Of a stretch of DNA of 64,000 nucleotides, positions 51,978-60,613 are shown one piece after another. Position 1 is the first letter of the stretch, and the number at the start of each line of letters is the position of its first letter. Location of the stretch: assembly GCA_048499455.1 (NCBI GenBank), contig JASNZV010000001.1, forward strand, positions 806,001 to 870,000. The letters run 5' to 3'. Both the position numbers and the translations under genes were made by a program. The stretch comes from CFX5 sp023384495. GTDB lineage: Bacteria > Chloroflexota > Anaerolineae > Caldilineales > Caldilineaceae. The notes under the pieces were generated by a model. That model was not told where the DNA came from. It saw nothing but the letters and a program-made list of their open reading frames with translations, and did not search any database.

Positions 51978-54215
51978 ATGGTCGCAGCCGGACAAAGCCA
52001 ACCCACCAACGTCGAAAAGCTGCGCGGACTGCCGTGGAGCATTGCAGGCGACACCGGCAACACTGTCTTTGCGCAACTGATCTTTTTTGGCTCGGTCTTT
52101 GTGCTCTTTCTCGACGAACTGGGTCTCAACAAGACGCAGATCGGGTCGTTGCTCTCGCTCATCCCCTTCTGCGGGCTGCTTGCGCTTTTTATTGCGCCGG
52201 CCACCGCCCGCTTTGGCTTCAAACGCACCTTTGTCACCTTTTTTGGCGTCCGCAAAGTAATCACCGTCTTTCTGCTGGTAACGCCCTGGGTGATTGCCAC
52301 CTTTGGGGCGACGGTGGGGATGGTCTTCGTCGCTGCGATCACGGCGGGCTTCGCCCTCACCAAAGCCGTGGCCGACACCGCCGCCTTCCCCTGGGTGCAG
52401 GAATATATCCCCGACAGCGTGCGCGGCAAATATTACGCCACGAGCAACCTGTTCACCACCATCGCCGCCTTCCTCACCGTCACCGGCGCCGGCTTCGTCA
52501 TCAGTCAGGTCGGTGGTCTGACCGCCTTCATGCTCTTGATCGCGGTCGGCGTCGCCTTTGGTTTCTTTTCGGTCTTTTCGTACTCGCGCGTGCCCGGGGG
52601 CGCACCTCGCGAAACTGCCCGGGCCGACTTGGGAAAGATGGGCCTGGCGTTGCGCGATGGCAACTTCGTGCGCTACATGTTGGGGATCGGGCTGGTCATC
52701 GTCGGGTTTGTGCCCCTACTCTCGTTTCTGCCCCTCTTCATGCGCGAAGAGGTGGGCCTCAGCGAAGGCTCGGTTGTGCTGTTGACCAATGGCGCACTGG
52801 CCGGCGGGCTGTTGGCCGGCTATCTTTGGGGCTGGGCGTCGGACCGTTACGGCAGCAAGCCGGTGATGATGATTGGGCTGACCATTCGTCTCTTGTTGCC
52901 ATTACTCTGGTTTATCATGCCGCGCAACTCCGAATGGAGCCTCTACGCCGCGCTGGGCATTGCCGCGCTTCAGGGCATTGGCGACGTGGGCTGGGCGATT
53001 GGGTCGGCGCGGCTGCTTTTTGTCAGTGTGGTGCCCGCCGCGCAGAGCATGGAGTACATGGCGCTCTATTACGCCAGCGCCGGTCTCATCACCGGGCTCA
53101 GCCAGTTGCTGGGCGGCGCAGTGCTCGACCTCACCGCCGGGCTGCACGGCCAGCTTGGCCCCTTCTTTATCGACCCGTACACCGTGCTCATGGTTGGGGC
53201 GTTTGTGCTGACGCTGGCGGCGGCGCTGCTCTTTCGCGGGGTGCGCGCCGACAATCGCGTCAGCGTGGGCCAGTTCGCCGGCCTCTTTTTTCATGGCAAC
53301 CCCCTGCGCGCCATCGAGGCCATCGTCCGCTATCAGCGCGCGCGCGACGAGCAGACCGCAGTCTTCCACACCGAGCGGCTGGGCCAGGCGCACAACCTGC
53401 TCGCCGTCGATGAACTGCTCGACGCCCTGCGCGACCCGCGCTTCAACGTGCGCTACGAGGCGATCATCGCGCTCTCGCGCCTGCCCGCCGACCCCCGCCT
53501 CACCGAGGCGTTGATCCAGGTGCTGGAGGGCAAGTCGCCCGCGCTGAGCGTCATTGCCGCCTGGGCGCTGGGGCGGATCGGCGACCGCCGCGCGCTCAAG
53601 CCGTTGCGGGCCGGGCTGCACTCCCCCTATCGCTCCATCCAGTCGCACTGCGCCCGCGCCCTGGCCACCATGGGCGACCAGGGCATCATCCCGCTGCTGC
53701 TCAGACGACTACCCACCGAGACTGACTACGGCGTGCAGGTGGCCTATGTCTCGGCGCTTGGGAAATTGGGGGCCGGGCGGGGCGTCAAACCGGCGCTGGC
53801 GTTGCTGGCCGGCGCCGACGATGAGAGCACGCGCATGGAGCTGGCGCTGGCTGTGGCGCGCATGCTCGGCCCCGAAGACCCGTTCATCCGCCTCATGCGG
53901 GCCGTGCGCGAAGAGGCGGGCACCGCGCTGGCGCAGACGTTGGCGCCCATCCAACGCCAGTGGGAGAGGCGGAAACCCAAAGAGCCCGCCGCTGACGAGG
54001 CGCTTCGTACAGCCATCGATGCCCTGGCCCGCAACGATCTGGAGCGTGGCGCCGCTGAGATCGCGCGCTTTGTTCACTCGCTGTCGCTGGAGCACATGGC
54101 GCCCGGCCACGCCGATGTCCTTCGCGCTGCCGCAGCCGAGCTTGATCGCGCCGGCGTCGAGCGTATGGAATATGTGCTGCTGGCCGTGCAGGCGTTGGCG
54201 GCGCACCGCGGCTGA
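51978..54215 (+). CDS. MFS transporter fused to a C-terminal HEAT-repeat domain
   Basis: 745 residues. Residues about 15-420 form a 12-segment MFS permease with motif-like loops (WASDRYGSKPVMMIG in the second half). After a basic linker (about 430-465) comes a soluble domain of about 280 residues with HEAT-type repeats: LRDPRFNVRYEAIIALSRLPADP, then LSVIAAWALGRIGDRRALKPL, SIQSHCARALATMGDQGIIPLL and QVAYVSALGKLGAG. HEAT repeats generally bind proteins, so the carrier may be docked to a partner or regulated through it (inference). ATG 51978 has AAGGAG 6 bases upstream. Its transported substrate is unknown. Confidence 0.88.
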   Translation: MVAAGQSQPTNVEKLRGLPWSIAGDTGNTVFAQLIFFGSVFVLFLDELGLNKTQIGSLLSLIPFCGLLALFIAPATARFGFKRTFVTFFGVRKVITVFLLVTPWVIATFGATVGMVFVAAITAGFALTKAVADTAAFPWVQEYIPDSVRGKYYATSNLFTTIAAFLTVTGAGFVISQVGGLTAFMLLIAVGVAFGFFSVFSYSRVPGGAPRETARADLGKMGLALRDGNFVRYMLGIGLVIVGFVPLLSFLPLFMREEVGLSEGSVVLLTNGALAGGLLAGYLWGWASDRYGSKPVMMIGLTIRLLLPLLWFIMPRNSEWSLYAALGIAALQGIGDVGWAIGSARLLFVSVVPAAQSMEYMALYYASAGLITGLSQLLGGAVLDLTAGLHGQLGPFFIDPYTVLMVGAFVLTLAAALLFRGVRADNRVSVGQFAGLFFHGNPLRAIEAIVRYQRARDEQTAVFHTERLGQAHNLLAVDELLDALRDPRFNVRYEAIIALSRLPADPRLTEALIQVLEGKSPALSVIAAWALGRIGDRRALKPLRAGLHSPYRSIQSHCARALATMGDQGIIPLLLRRLPTETDYGVQVAYVSALGKLGAGRGVKPALALLAGADDESTRMELALAVARMLGPEDPFIRLMRAVREEAGTALAQTLAPIQRQWERRKPKEPAADEALRTAIDALARNDLERGAAEIARFVHSLSLEHMAPGHADVLRAAAAELDRAGVERMEYVLLAVQALAAHRG

Positions 54216-54241
54216 CGCCCGACGCCCGACGCCCGACGCTT
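54214..54241. repeat. Heptamer tandem repeat between convergent genes
   Basis: GACGCCC occurs three times in a row (54214-54234), followed by GACGCTT. It begins at the stop codon of the MFS-HEAT gene and ends 26 bp before the stop of the class V aminotransferase. Confidence 0.8.
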
Positions 54242-54267
54242 GAACATGGACGGTGAATCACTGACGC

Positions 54268-55509
54268 TCACATGCGCTCTAGCACGCGCAGACAGCGGTC
54301 GATTTCGTCCAGCGTGTTGTAGTGAACCAGCCCCAGGCGCAGAAAGCCACCATTGGGTTCGGCCCCCAGCCGGCGGCTGAACTCGTAGGCATAGAAATTC
54401 CCATTCCAGGCGAAGATGTTCTGGGCGGCCAGTGTTGCGGCCAGTTGCTCGGGCGTCGCCCCTTCTTTGCGGATGGAGACGGTGGCGACCCGCTTTTCCC
54501 AATCGTAGCGATTGGTGACGCCATAGATTCGCACACCGGGGATTACCTCCAGCCCCTCGATCAGCCGCTCGATGAGCATCTGTTCGTAGGCCGCCACCTC
54601 GCGCCACGCTGCGGCCAGTTTCTCGCGGCGGGAGGCGCTCACGGCGGCGCCGCCATAGTGCACACCCAAGTCGGCCAGGTAGTCGATGGCCGCCGCCACG
54701 CCGGCCAACCCTTCATGGTTCTTGGTTCCGTTTTCCCACTTGCCGGGCAGTTCCTCGCCCGCGGGGCGGACGCGGTAGGCGCGCAGCCGCTGCAAGTGTT
54801 CGCGCTTGCCATAGAGGACGCCCACATGGGGGCCAAAGAACTTGTATGCGCTGCACGCGAGAAAATCGCACCCTAGCGCCTGGACGTCGATCAGCCCGTG
54901 GGGAGCATATTGCACAGCATCGACAAAGGTATAGGCGCCGACGGCTTGGGCCAGACCGATGATGGTCTGCACATCGTTGATGGTTCCGCTGGCGTTGCTG
55001 GCGTAGCCCACAGCCACAAGCCGGGTGCGCCCGGTGATCTGGGTGCGCAGGTCATCCATGTCGAGCGTGCACGTTTCGGTGTCCAGATCGACCCAGTTGA
55101 CCTGGGCGCCCGTATCTTCAGCCAGCATCAACCAGGGCGCCACATTGGCGTCATGGTCAGCTCGCATCAGCACGATCTCGTCGCCGGGGCGGATCTCGGC
55201 GGCCAGCGAGCGCGCCAGGTGGAAGGTGAGGCTGGTCATGTTGGCGCCGAAAACGACTTCGTCATTCTCTGCGCCGAGCAGATCGGCGGCGGCCTGACGG
55301 GCCTGGTCGATGGTCTCGTCGGTGCGGCGGCTGGTCTCGAAGAGGCCGTGGGTATTGGCGTTGCGGCGAGTCAGGTAGTCGACCAGCGCGTCAATGACGC
55401 GTTGGGGAACCTGTGTGCCGCCGGGGTTGTCAAAAAAGATGGCGGGCCGCCCATTGTACAACTCGTTGAGCGCGGGAAACTGGGCGCGAATGGCGTGGAC
55501 GTTGAGCAT
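54268..55509 (-). CDS. Class V aminotransferase, cysteine-desulfurase-like, without the catalytic cysteine
   Basis: 413 residues of the PLP-dependent NifS/SufS superfamily, resembling the cysteine desulfurase-like subfamily (TIGR01976-like). PLP features: FFDNPGGTQVP near the start, MTSLTFHLARSLA, VDAVQYAPHGLIDVQALGCDF and the Lys in ACSAYKFFGPHVG. The C-terminal loop which in SufS carries the persulfide Cys reads here EPNGGFLRLGLVHYN with no Cys. It may therefore be a lyase, epimerase or aminotransferase and not a sulfur donor. The true SufS of this window is at 13638. Confidence 0.88.
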   Translation of the reverse strand: MLNVHAIRAQFPALNELYNGRPAIFFDNPGGTQVPQRVIDALVDYLTRRNANTHGLFETSRRTDETIDQARQAAADLLGAENDEVVFGANMTSLTFHLARSLAAEIRPGDEIVLMRADHDANVAPWLMLAEDTGAQVNWVDLDTETCTLDMDDLRTQITGRTRLVAVGYASNASGTINDVQTIIGLAQAVGAYTFVDAVQYAPHGLIDVQALGCDFLACSAYKFFGPHVGVLYGKREHLQRLRAYRVRPAGEELPGKWENGTKNHEGLAGVAAAIDYLADLGVHYGGAAVSASRREKLAAAWREVAAYEQMLIERLIEGLEVIPGVRIYGVTNRYDWEKRVATVSIRKEGATPEQLAATLAAQNIFAWNGNFYAYEFSRRLGAEPNGGFLRLGLVHYNTLDEIDRCLRVLERM

Positions 55510-55583
55510 AGGCCTCCGGATTTTGGATTTGTGATTTTGGACTGTTCCCGGTGACTGCCGGCGAATCCTTCAGCGATGAGGCG

Positions 55584-57365
55584 CTAGAACAGGTCGGGCG
55601 GTTGGTCGATGGTGAGCCACCAGTGGTGTTCGTGTTGCAGCAGCGTTTGCCAGTCCCCGGCAACGAGCAGGCGGGTCAGCTCGGCCCAGGATTCGGTTTG
55701 GCGCAGACCCAGCGTCTGTTTCAGCATCTGCGCGGGTTCGGCCAAAAGACGTCGCTTGGGAGGGGTCAGATCGATGACGCGCGCCTGTACGTCGCCGGGC
55801 AGATTGGCAAGCTGCGCCGCGCGTTCAACGGCAACGTGAAAATCGCCCAGCGCGTCGACCAGCCCGTGCGCCAGTGCTTGGGCGCCCGTCCAGACCTTGC
55901 CGCTACAGATCGCGTCCAGCCCATCCAGGGGCAGATTGCGACCGCCGGCGACCCGCTGCTTGAACTGATCATAGTTATGGCGGACGCTGGCCTCGATCTT
56001 GGCGCGTTGGCGCTCATCCCAGCAGCGGTCTTCACGAAAGAGGTCGGCGTTTTGCCCGCGTTGGATGGCGTAGCGGTTGGCTTGCAGCTTAGCGTATGCC
56101 TCTTGCAGCACAGGCTTGGCTGTGATCACGCCGATGCTGCCCGTGAGGGTCGCAGGCTGGGCGACGATGGCGCGGCTGGGTAGCGCAATATAATAGCCGC
56201 CGCTGCCCGCAATGGCGCCCATGTAAACGACGACTGGCTTCTCGTCGTTGAGCAATTGCAACTCGCGCCAGATCAGGTCGCTGGCGAGCGCCGAGCCACC
56301 GGGCGAGTCGACATAGACCACCACCGCGGCCAGCCGGCGATCCGTACGGGCGGCGCGGATTTGTTGTTGGGCGGTCAGATGCCCCAACACCTCATCCCCA
56401 AAGAGCGGCAGCGGAACTGGAAACGAACGACTCTGGCCGGGCATAATGGCGCCGGCGAGGCTGATCACGCCCACGGCCTGGGCAGAGCGTTGCGGTGGGC
56501 GGCGGAAGAGCAGCCCACGCGTCTCGCGATAGAGCTTGAGGCGGGCCGGTTTCGCCCCCGCGCCGAGCAGGGCGGGCAACTCGTCCTCGTAGGCAATGGC
56601 GTCCACCAGATTGGCGGCCAACGCCTCTTCGGCTGTCCAGGGCGCCTCGTTGATGAGCGTTGCCACGGTTTCGACGGGCAGGTTGCGCCCACGGCTAATC
56701 GACTCCAAGAGATTGGCATAGAGACTATCGTAGAGCCATTGCGTCTGCTCTGCGTAGGCGGGCGACATCTCCGCTTCGCTAAAGCGGTCGAACGCCGTCT
56801 TCCACGGCGCGACCTTGACCACATCCATCTGCACGCCGGCTCGGGCCAGGGTTTGCTTCCAAAAAGTGGGCGCTGTGTAGAGCCCCACCACATCCCAACT
56901 GGTGAGTGGCGTCACCACCACCTGATCGGCGGCGCAGGCGGCCACATAGAGCGCGCGTGTGATGTGCTCCAGGTGGACCACAACGCGCTTCCTGGGCGTG
57001 GCCTTGCCGTGAAACTGGCGATCCCACGTGCGGAATCGGTCAAAGAGCATGGCCAGGCTCTGCGCCTGCGTCACGGCGAGTGGGGGGGCTTTGACAAGGA
57101 TGAGCGCGCCCTTTACATCGGGGTCGGCGGCGATTCGCCAGAGGGCGTCGCTCAGGTCGGCCAGGCTCAACGGGGGCGGCATGCCGGGCAGAAAGGCATA
57201 CCACCACGGGCGCGCGGGCGGCCGCTCGGTCAGCGGCTGGTTGAGCACAATGACTGTGTAATCAGGTAGACGGCTGCGAAACCAGCGCCGGCGCAGATTC
57301 GCCAACCCACAGGCCAGCCATTGCCAGCCCTGCGCCAGCGCGTTCCACACCTTCTGTAACACCAT
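55584..57365 (-). CDS. sppA: Signal peptide peptidase SppA, 67-kDa (double-domain) type
   Basis: 593 residues comprising two S49-type domains. The catalytic Lys lies in the first domain (VVKVAPWKTAFDRF, K189, equivalent to Lys of the MSPA motif that follows at SPAYAEQ). The nucleophile Ser is in the second (GAIAGSGGYYIAL, S388). It degrades leftover signal peptides in membranes. The N-terminus has no strong membrane anchor, unlike some relatives. It is preceded by the small coiled-coil gene (70 bp) and followed by the class V aminotransferase (75 bp) on the same strand. Confidence 0.92.
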   Translation of the reverse strand: MVLQKVWNALAQGWQWLACGLANLRRRWFRSRLPDYTVIVLNQPLTERPPARPWWYAFLPGMPPPLSLADLSDALWRIAADPDVKGALILVKAPPLAVTQAQSLAMLFDRFRTWDRQFHGKATPRKRVVVHLEHITRALYVAACAADQVVVTPLTSWDVVGLYTAPTFWKQTLARAGVQMDVVKVAPWKTAFDRFSEAEMSPAYAEQTQWLYDSLYANLLESISRGRNLPVETVATLINEAPWTAEEALAANLVDAIAYEDELPALLGAGAKPARLKLYRETRGLLFRRPPQRSAQAVGVISLAGAIMPGQSRSFPVPLPLFGDEVLGHLTAQQQIRAARTDRRLAAVVVYVDSPGGSALASDLIWRELQLLNDEKPVVVYMGAIAGSGGYYIALPSRAIVAQPATLTGSIGVITAKPVLQEAYAKLQANRYAIQRGQNADLFREDRCWDERQRAKIEASVRHNYDQFKQRVAGGRNLPLDGLDAICSGKVWTGAQALAHGLVDALGDFHVAVERAAQLANLPGDVQARVIDLTPPKRRLLAEPAQMLKQTLGLRQTESWAELTRLLVAGDWQTLLQHEHHWWLTIDQPPDLF

Positions 57366-57434
57366 TTGCGGCTCCAGACTTACGGCGTTTGTGAACGGAC
57401 GCCATGATACGCCAAATCCGGCGCGGGGAATGGC

Positions 57435-57758
57435 TCAGACAAACATCAGCCAAACGCTTTGCCAATCCAACAGGAAATAGGCAAGCGCAGCCAAAAGGGC
57501 AAGAAACACCAGCAGTCGCACCACCAGCCAAAACCGTCGCCACCAGCGGTCGTGGCGGGCGCCTCGTTCGAGCTTGGTCACAGCCTCGGCGTGAATGCCC
57601 AACCCCTGGCGCAAGGTCGCAATCTCTTCCGCCAGCCGTTGGTTGACGGTTGTCAGCGTCGCCAGCTTTTCTTCGATGGCCAACAGGCGCGCCTCCACCC
57701 ATGCTGGTTGCCCGCTGATCTGTTCGTTGCCCGTACTGGGGTGGTCATTGCCGTTCAT
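57435..57758 (-). CDS. Small coiled-coil protein with a C-terminal membrane anchor, unknown function
   Basis: 107 residues. Residues about 20-65 form a heptad-like helix (VEARLLAIEEKLATLTTVNQRLAEEI), then a basic patch RHDRWWRRFW and one membrane segment (about 78-98, VVRLLVFLALLAALAYFLL). A tail-anchored protein whose coiled coil faces the cytoplasm is the simplest topology. No family is recognised. Its position 69 bp upstream of sppA suggests a partner role (inference). Confidence 0.7.
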   Translation of the reverse strand: MNGNDHPSTGNEQISGQPAWVEARLLAIEEKLATLTTVNQRLAEEIATLRQGLGIHAEAVTKLERGARHDRWWRRFWLVVRLLVFLALLAALAYFLLDWQSVWLMFV

Positions 57759-57773
57759 GGGCTTGTTTGAACA

Positions 57774-57850
57774 TGACTTACGCAGCGCCTGATGGCTATC
57801 AGGGAGACAATGTGGTCAACGAACAAACCTTTCGTCAGGGCTTGCGTACG
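57774..57850. repeat. Palindromic intergenic element, family B copy 3
   Basis: About 77 bp. The left end GACTTACGCAGCGCCTGATGG is the same as the right end of copies 1 and 2 in inverse orientation. The right end is CGTCAGGGCTTGCGTACG. It fills the first half of the divergent gap before ald. Confidence 0.8.
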
Positions 57851-57942
57851 ACCTATTGATGACAAATGATGCAAGACAAATCAACCCTGGCGCACATTGT
57901 CGCCCGAACAACCGATTTTGGCAAAACATAGGTGCAAAAACC

Positions 57943-57971
57943 TTGCCTGAAACGGCGCGGCCTGTTACACT
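57943..57971 (+). promoter_or_regulatory. Possible promoter of ald-hisS
   Basis: TTGCCT (57943-57948), 17-bp spacer, TACACT (57966-57971). The -10 is only a moderate match. Initiation near 57978 would leave a leader of about 59 bases. Confidence 0.4.
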
Positions 57972-58036
57972 GGCGAGACGGGGATTGCTGGCGGGTGGAG
58001 GGTTCCGCTAGCGTTGCTATCCAGGAAAGGGACGCC

Positions 58037-59143
58037 ATGCTCATCGGTCTGCCAAGAGAGGTCAAGGAAAGCGAAAACCGAGTAGGGTTGTCGCCGGGCG
58101 CAGTGAAGGCGTTGGTGACGCGCGGCCACCGTGTGCTTGTGGAGGCGGGCGCGGGCGAAGGGAGCGCCATCACCGATGCGGAGTATATGGCTGCCGGGGC
58201 GGAACTGGCGCCCGACGCCGCCGCAGTTTGGGCTGCCGACCTGGTGGTCAAGGTGAAGGAGCCGGTAGCTGCGGAGTATCGATTTTTACGCGAGGGGCTG
58301 ATCCTCTTCACCTATCTCCACCTGGCCGCCGACCACCCCCTGACCGATGCGTTGCTTGCCAGCGGCGTCACCGCGATTGCCTATGAAACGGTGCAGACGG
58401 AAGACGGCAAACTGCCCCTGTTGATGCCCATGAGCGAAGTGGCGGGGCGCATGGCCCCACAGGTGGGCGCCGCCTGTCTGGAACGGCACAACGGCGGGCG
58501 AGGTGTGTTGCTGGGGGGCGTGCCCGGCGTTGCGCCAGCCACTGTGGCGATCCTCGGCGGCGGCGTGGTGGGGACGAACGCGGCCAAGGTGGCCATGGGC
58601 ATGGGCGCCCAGGTGACGGTGCTCGACATCAGCCACGACCGGCTCACCTATCTGGATGATGTCTTTCAGGGGCGACTGCAGACGCGCACGAGTAACGAAT
58701 ACAACATCGAGCAGGCCGTTTACAATGCGGACCTGGTGATTGGCGCTGTGTTGATCCCCGGTGGGCGGGCTCCGAAGCTGGTCACCAAAGCTATGTTGCC
58801 GCTCATGCGCAACGGCGCGGTCATTGTGGATGTGGCGGTGGATCAGGGGGGCTGCGTCGAGACGATCCGCCCGACGACGCACAAGAACCCGACTTATGTG
58901 GTGGATGACATTGTCCACTATGGGGTGGCGAACATGCCAGGCGCGGTGCCGCGCACGAGCACCTTCGCCCTGGTGAACCAGACCATGTCGTATGTGTTAC
59001 GGATTGCCAGCGATGGGTTGGGCGCCATACGCAAGAGCGCAGAGCTGCAACATGGCCTCAACACCCACCGCGGGCGGTTGACCCACGCCGCCGTGGCCGA
59101 GGCGTTTGGGCTTGAGTATGTTGATCCGGTGGAATCCTTATAG
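58037..59143 (+). CDS. ald: Alanine dehydrogenase
   Basis: 368 residues, the standard length. The start GLPREVKESENRVGLSPGAV is diagnostic. The catalytic Lys is in VVKVKEP and the His in TYLHLAADH. The NAD site is GGGVVGTNAAK near residue 177. It interconverts alanine and pyruvate plus ammonia. GGAAAGG precedes ATG 58037; the open frame to 57932 lacks support. hisS follows 17 bp after the stop and is probably co-transcribed. Confidence 0.95.
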   Translation: MLIGLPREVKESENRVGLSPGAVKALVTRGHRVLVEAGAGEGSAITDAEYMAAGAELAPDAAAVWAADLVVKVKEPVAAEYRFLREGLILFTYLHLAADHPLTDALLASGVTAIAYETVQTEDGKLPLLMPMSEVAGRMAPQVGAACLERHNGGRGVLLGGVPGVAPATVAILGGGVVGTNAAKVAMGMGAQVTVLDISHDRLTYLDDVFQGRLQTRTSNEYNIEQAVYNADLVIGAVLIPGGRAPKLVTKAMLPLMRNGAVIVDVAVDQGGCVETIRPTTHKNPTYVVDDIVHYGVANMPGAVPRTSTFALVNQTMSYVLRIASDGLGAIRKSAELQHGLNTHRGRLTHAAVAEAFGLEYVDPVESL

Positions 59144-59160
59144 ATAATTGGAGTTACGCT

Positions 59161-60528
59161 ATGGCAAAAACCAACACCGCCCCCCTCAGCGGGATGCGTG
59201 ATTTTCTACCGATTGATGTGCTGCGTCGCAACTACGTCATCGATGTGATCGAACGCGTCTTTCAGGCCTATGGCTTTGAGCCGCTGGAGACGCCCACCAT
59301 GGAACGCCTCTCGACGTTGCTGGGCAAATATGGTGAAGAGGGCGACCAATTGCTCTTCCGCGTGCTCAAGCGAGGCGAAAAGCTGGCCGAAGCGCTGCGT
59401 GAGGAGCCGAGTGAAAACGGCGTCAGCGACGCGGGGATGCGTTATGACTTGACTGTGCCCCTGGCGCGCGTCGTGGCCGAATATCGCAGCAAATTGCCCC
59501 GCTATTTCAAACGCTATCAGATCCAGCCGGTCTATCGGGCGGATCGCCCCGCCAAAGGCCGCTTTCGCGAGTTTGTCCAGTGTGATGTGGATGTGGTTGG
59601 CTCGGCCAGCCAGATGGTCGACGCCGAGGTGTTGGCGGCCGGCGCACAGGTCTTGCAACAGTTGGGCTTCCAGGGAGAGAACACCTTCACGCTGCACATC
59701 AACCACCGCGGCGTGCTGCGCGGCCTGATGGAGACAGCTGGCGTCCCGGCGGAGCAAGAGAGCGAGGCCATGGTCGCCATCGACAAACTGGACAAGATCG
59801 GTCTCGATGGGGTGCGCCAGGAGTTGGCCGCGCGCGGGGTTGCGGCGGAGGTTGTGCAACGGCTCTTGCAGACCATGGCGGCTGTGCCTGACGAGATCGT
59901 CGCGGTCATCAATTGGCTCGCCGATCTGCTCGAAGATTCGGAACCTGGCAGCCGGGGCGTGGCCGAGTTGAAAGAGATTGTCCGCTACAGCGCTTATGGA
60001 CCTGCCGGCGGGCATTTGAAGATCGACCCCTATCTGGCGCGCGGCCTTAGCTACTACACCGGCATGATCGCCGAAGCGCATGTGGCGGGCTTTGCCAGTT
60101 CATTGGCCGGTGGTGGCCGCTACGATGATCTGGTGGGCATGTTTAGCGGGCAGCGTATCCCGGCTTGTGGCTTTAGCCTGGGCTTCGACCGGATCCTCTA
60201 TGTGATGGAAGAGCGCAACATGTTCCCCGCACGGTTGGCGGGTCAGCCCCAGGTATTGGTGACACAGTATGACGAGTCGACTGCTGGGGCCAGCCTACAA
60301 CTGGCCCAACAGTTGCGGGCCGCCGGCCTGCGCGTCGACCTCTACCCCGACACCGACCGCTACGGTCGCCAGTTCAAGTACGCCGAGGAGCGGGGCATCC
60401 GCTATGCGCTGCTGCTTAGCCCGCGCGAGATCGAAGCGGACGTGGTAGCCCTGAAAGACCTCGAAACCGGCGAGCAGGTGGATGTGGCGCCTGCGGATGT
60501 GGGAGGGTGGCTCAGGCAGCGTGTGTAG
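59161..60528 (+). CDS. hisS: Histidyl-tRNA synthetase
   Basis: 455 residues, a class II synthetase. Motif 1 is in the GMRDFLPIDVL start region. Motif 2 is QPVYRADRPAKGRFREFVQCDVD. The histidine-specific loop reads LARGLSYYTGMI, and motif 3 is GFSLGFDRILYV. The C-terminal anticodon-binding domain runs from about residue 365 (QVLVTQYDE, then GRQFKYAEERGI). It charges tRNA-His. It converges on argJ. Confidence 0.96.
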   Translation: MAKTNTAPLSGMRDFLPIDVLRRNYVIDVIERVFQAYGFEPLETPTMERLSTLLGKYGEEGDQLLFRVLKRGEKLAEALREEPSENGVSDAGMRYDLTVPLARVVAEYRSKLPRYFKRYQIQPVYRADRPAKGRFREFVQCDVDVVGSASQMVDAEVLAAGAQVLQQLGFQGENTFTLHINHRGVLRGLMETAGVPAEQESEAMVAIDKLDKIGLDGVRQELAARGVAAEVVQRLLQTMAAVPDEIVAVINWLADLLEDSEPGSRGVAELKEIVRYSAYGPAGGHLKIDPYLARGLSYYTGMIAEAHVAGFASSLAGGGRYDDLVGMFSGQRIPACGFSLGFDRILYVMEERNMFPARLAGQPQVLVTQYDESTAGASLQLAQQLRAAGLRVDLYPDTDRYGRQFKYAEERGIRYALLLSPREIEADVVALKDLETGEQVDVAPADVGGWLRQRV

Positions 60529-60550
60529 GGCAAGGCGCCACCCTGCCCTA
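60526..60550. terminator. Small dyad at the hisS stop
   Basis: TAGGGCA (60526-60532) and TGCCCTA (60544-60550) are exact inverted copies, starting at the hisS stop codon. There is no clear T-tract, so it is a weak terminator candidate between convergent genes. Confidence 0.4.
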
Positions 60551-60613
60551 CCTTTGACCCTGGCCACCATCCTTGTTCTCACTGGTTTCGGCCCCATCAG
60601 TTGAGCCTTGGCG

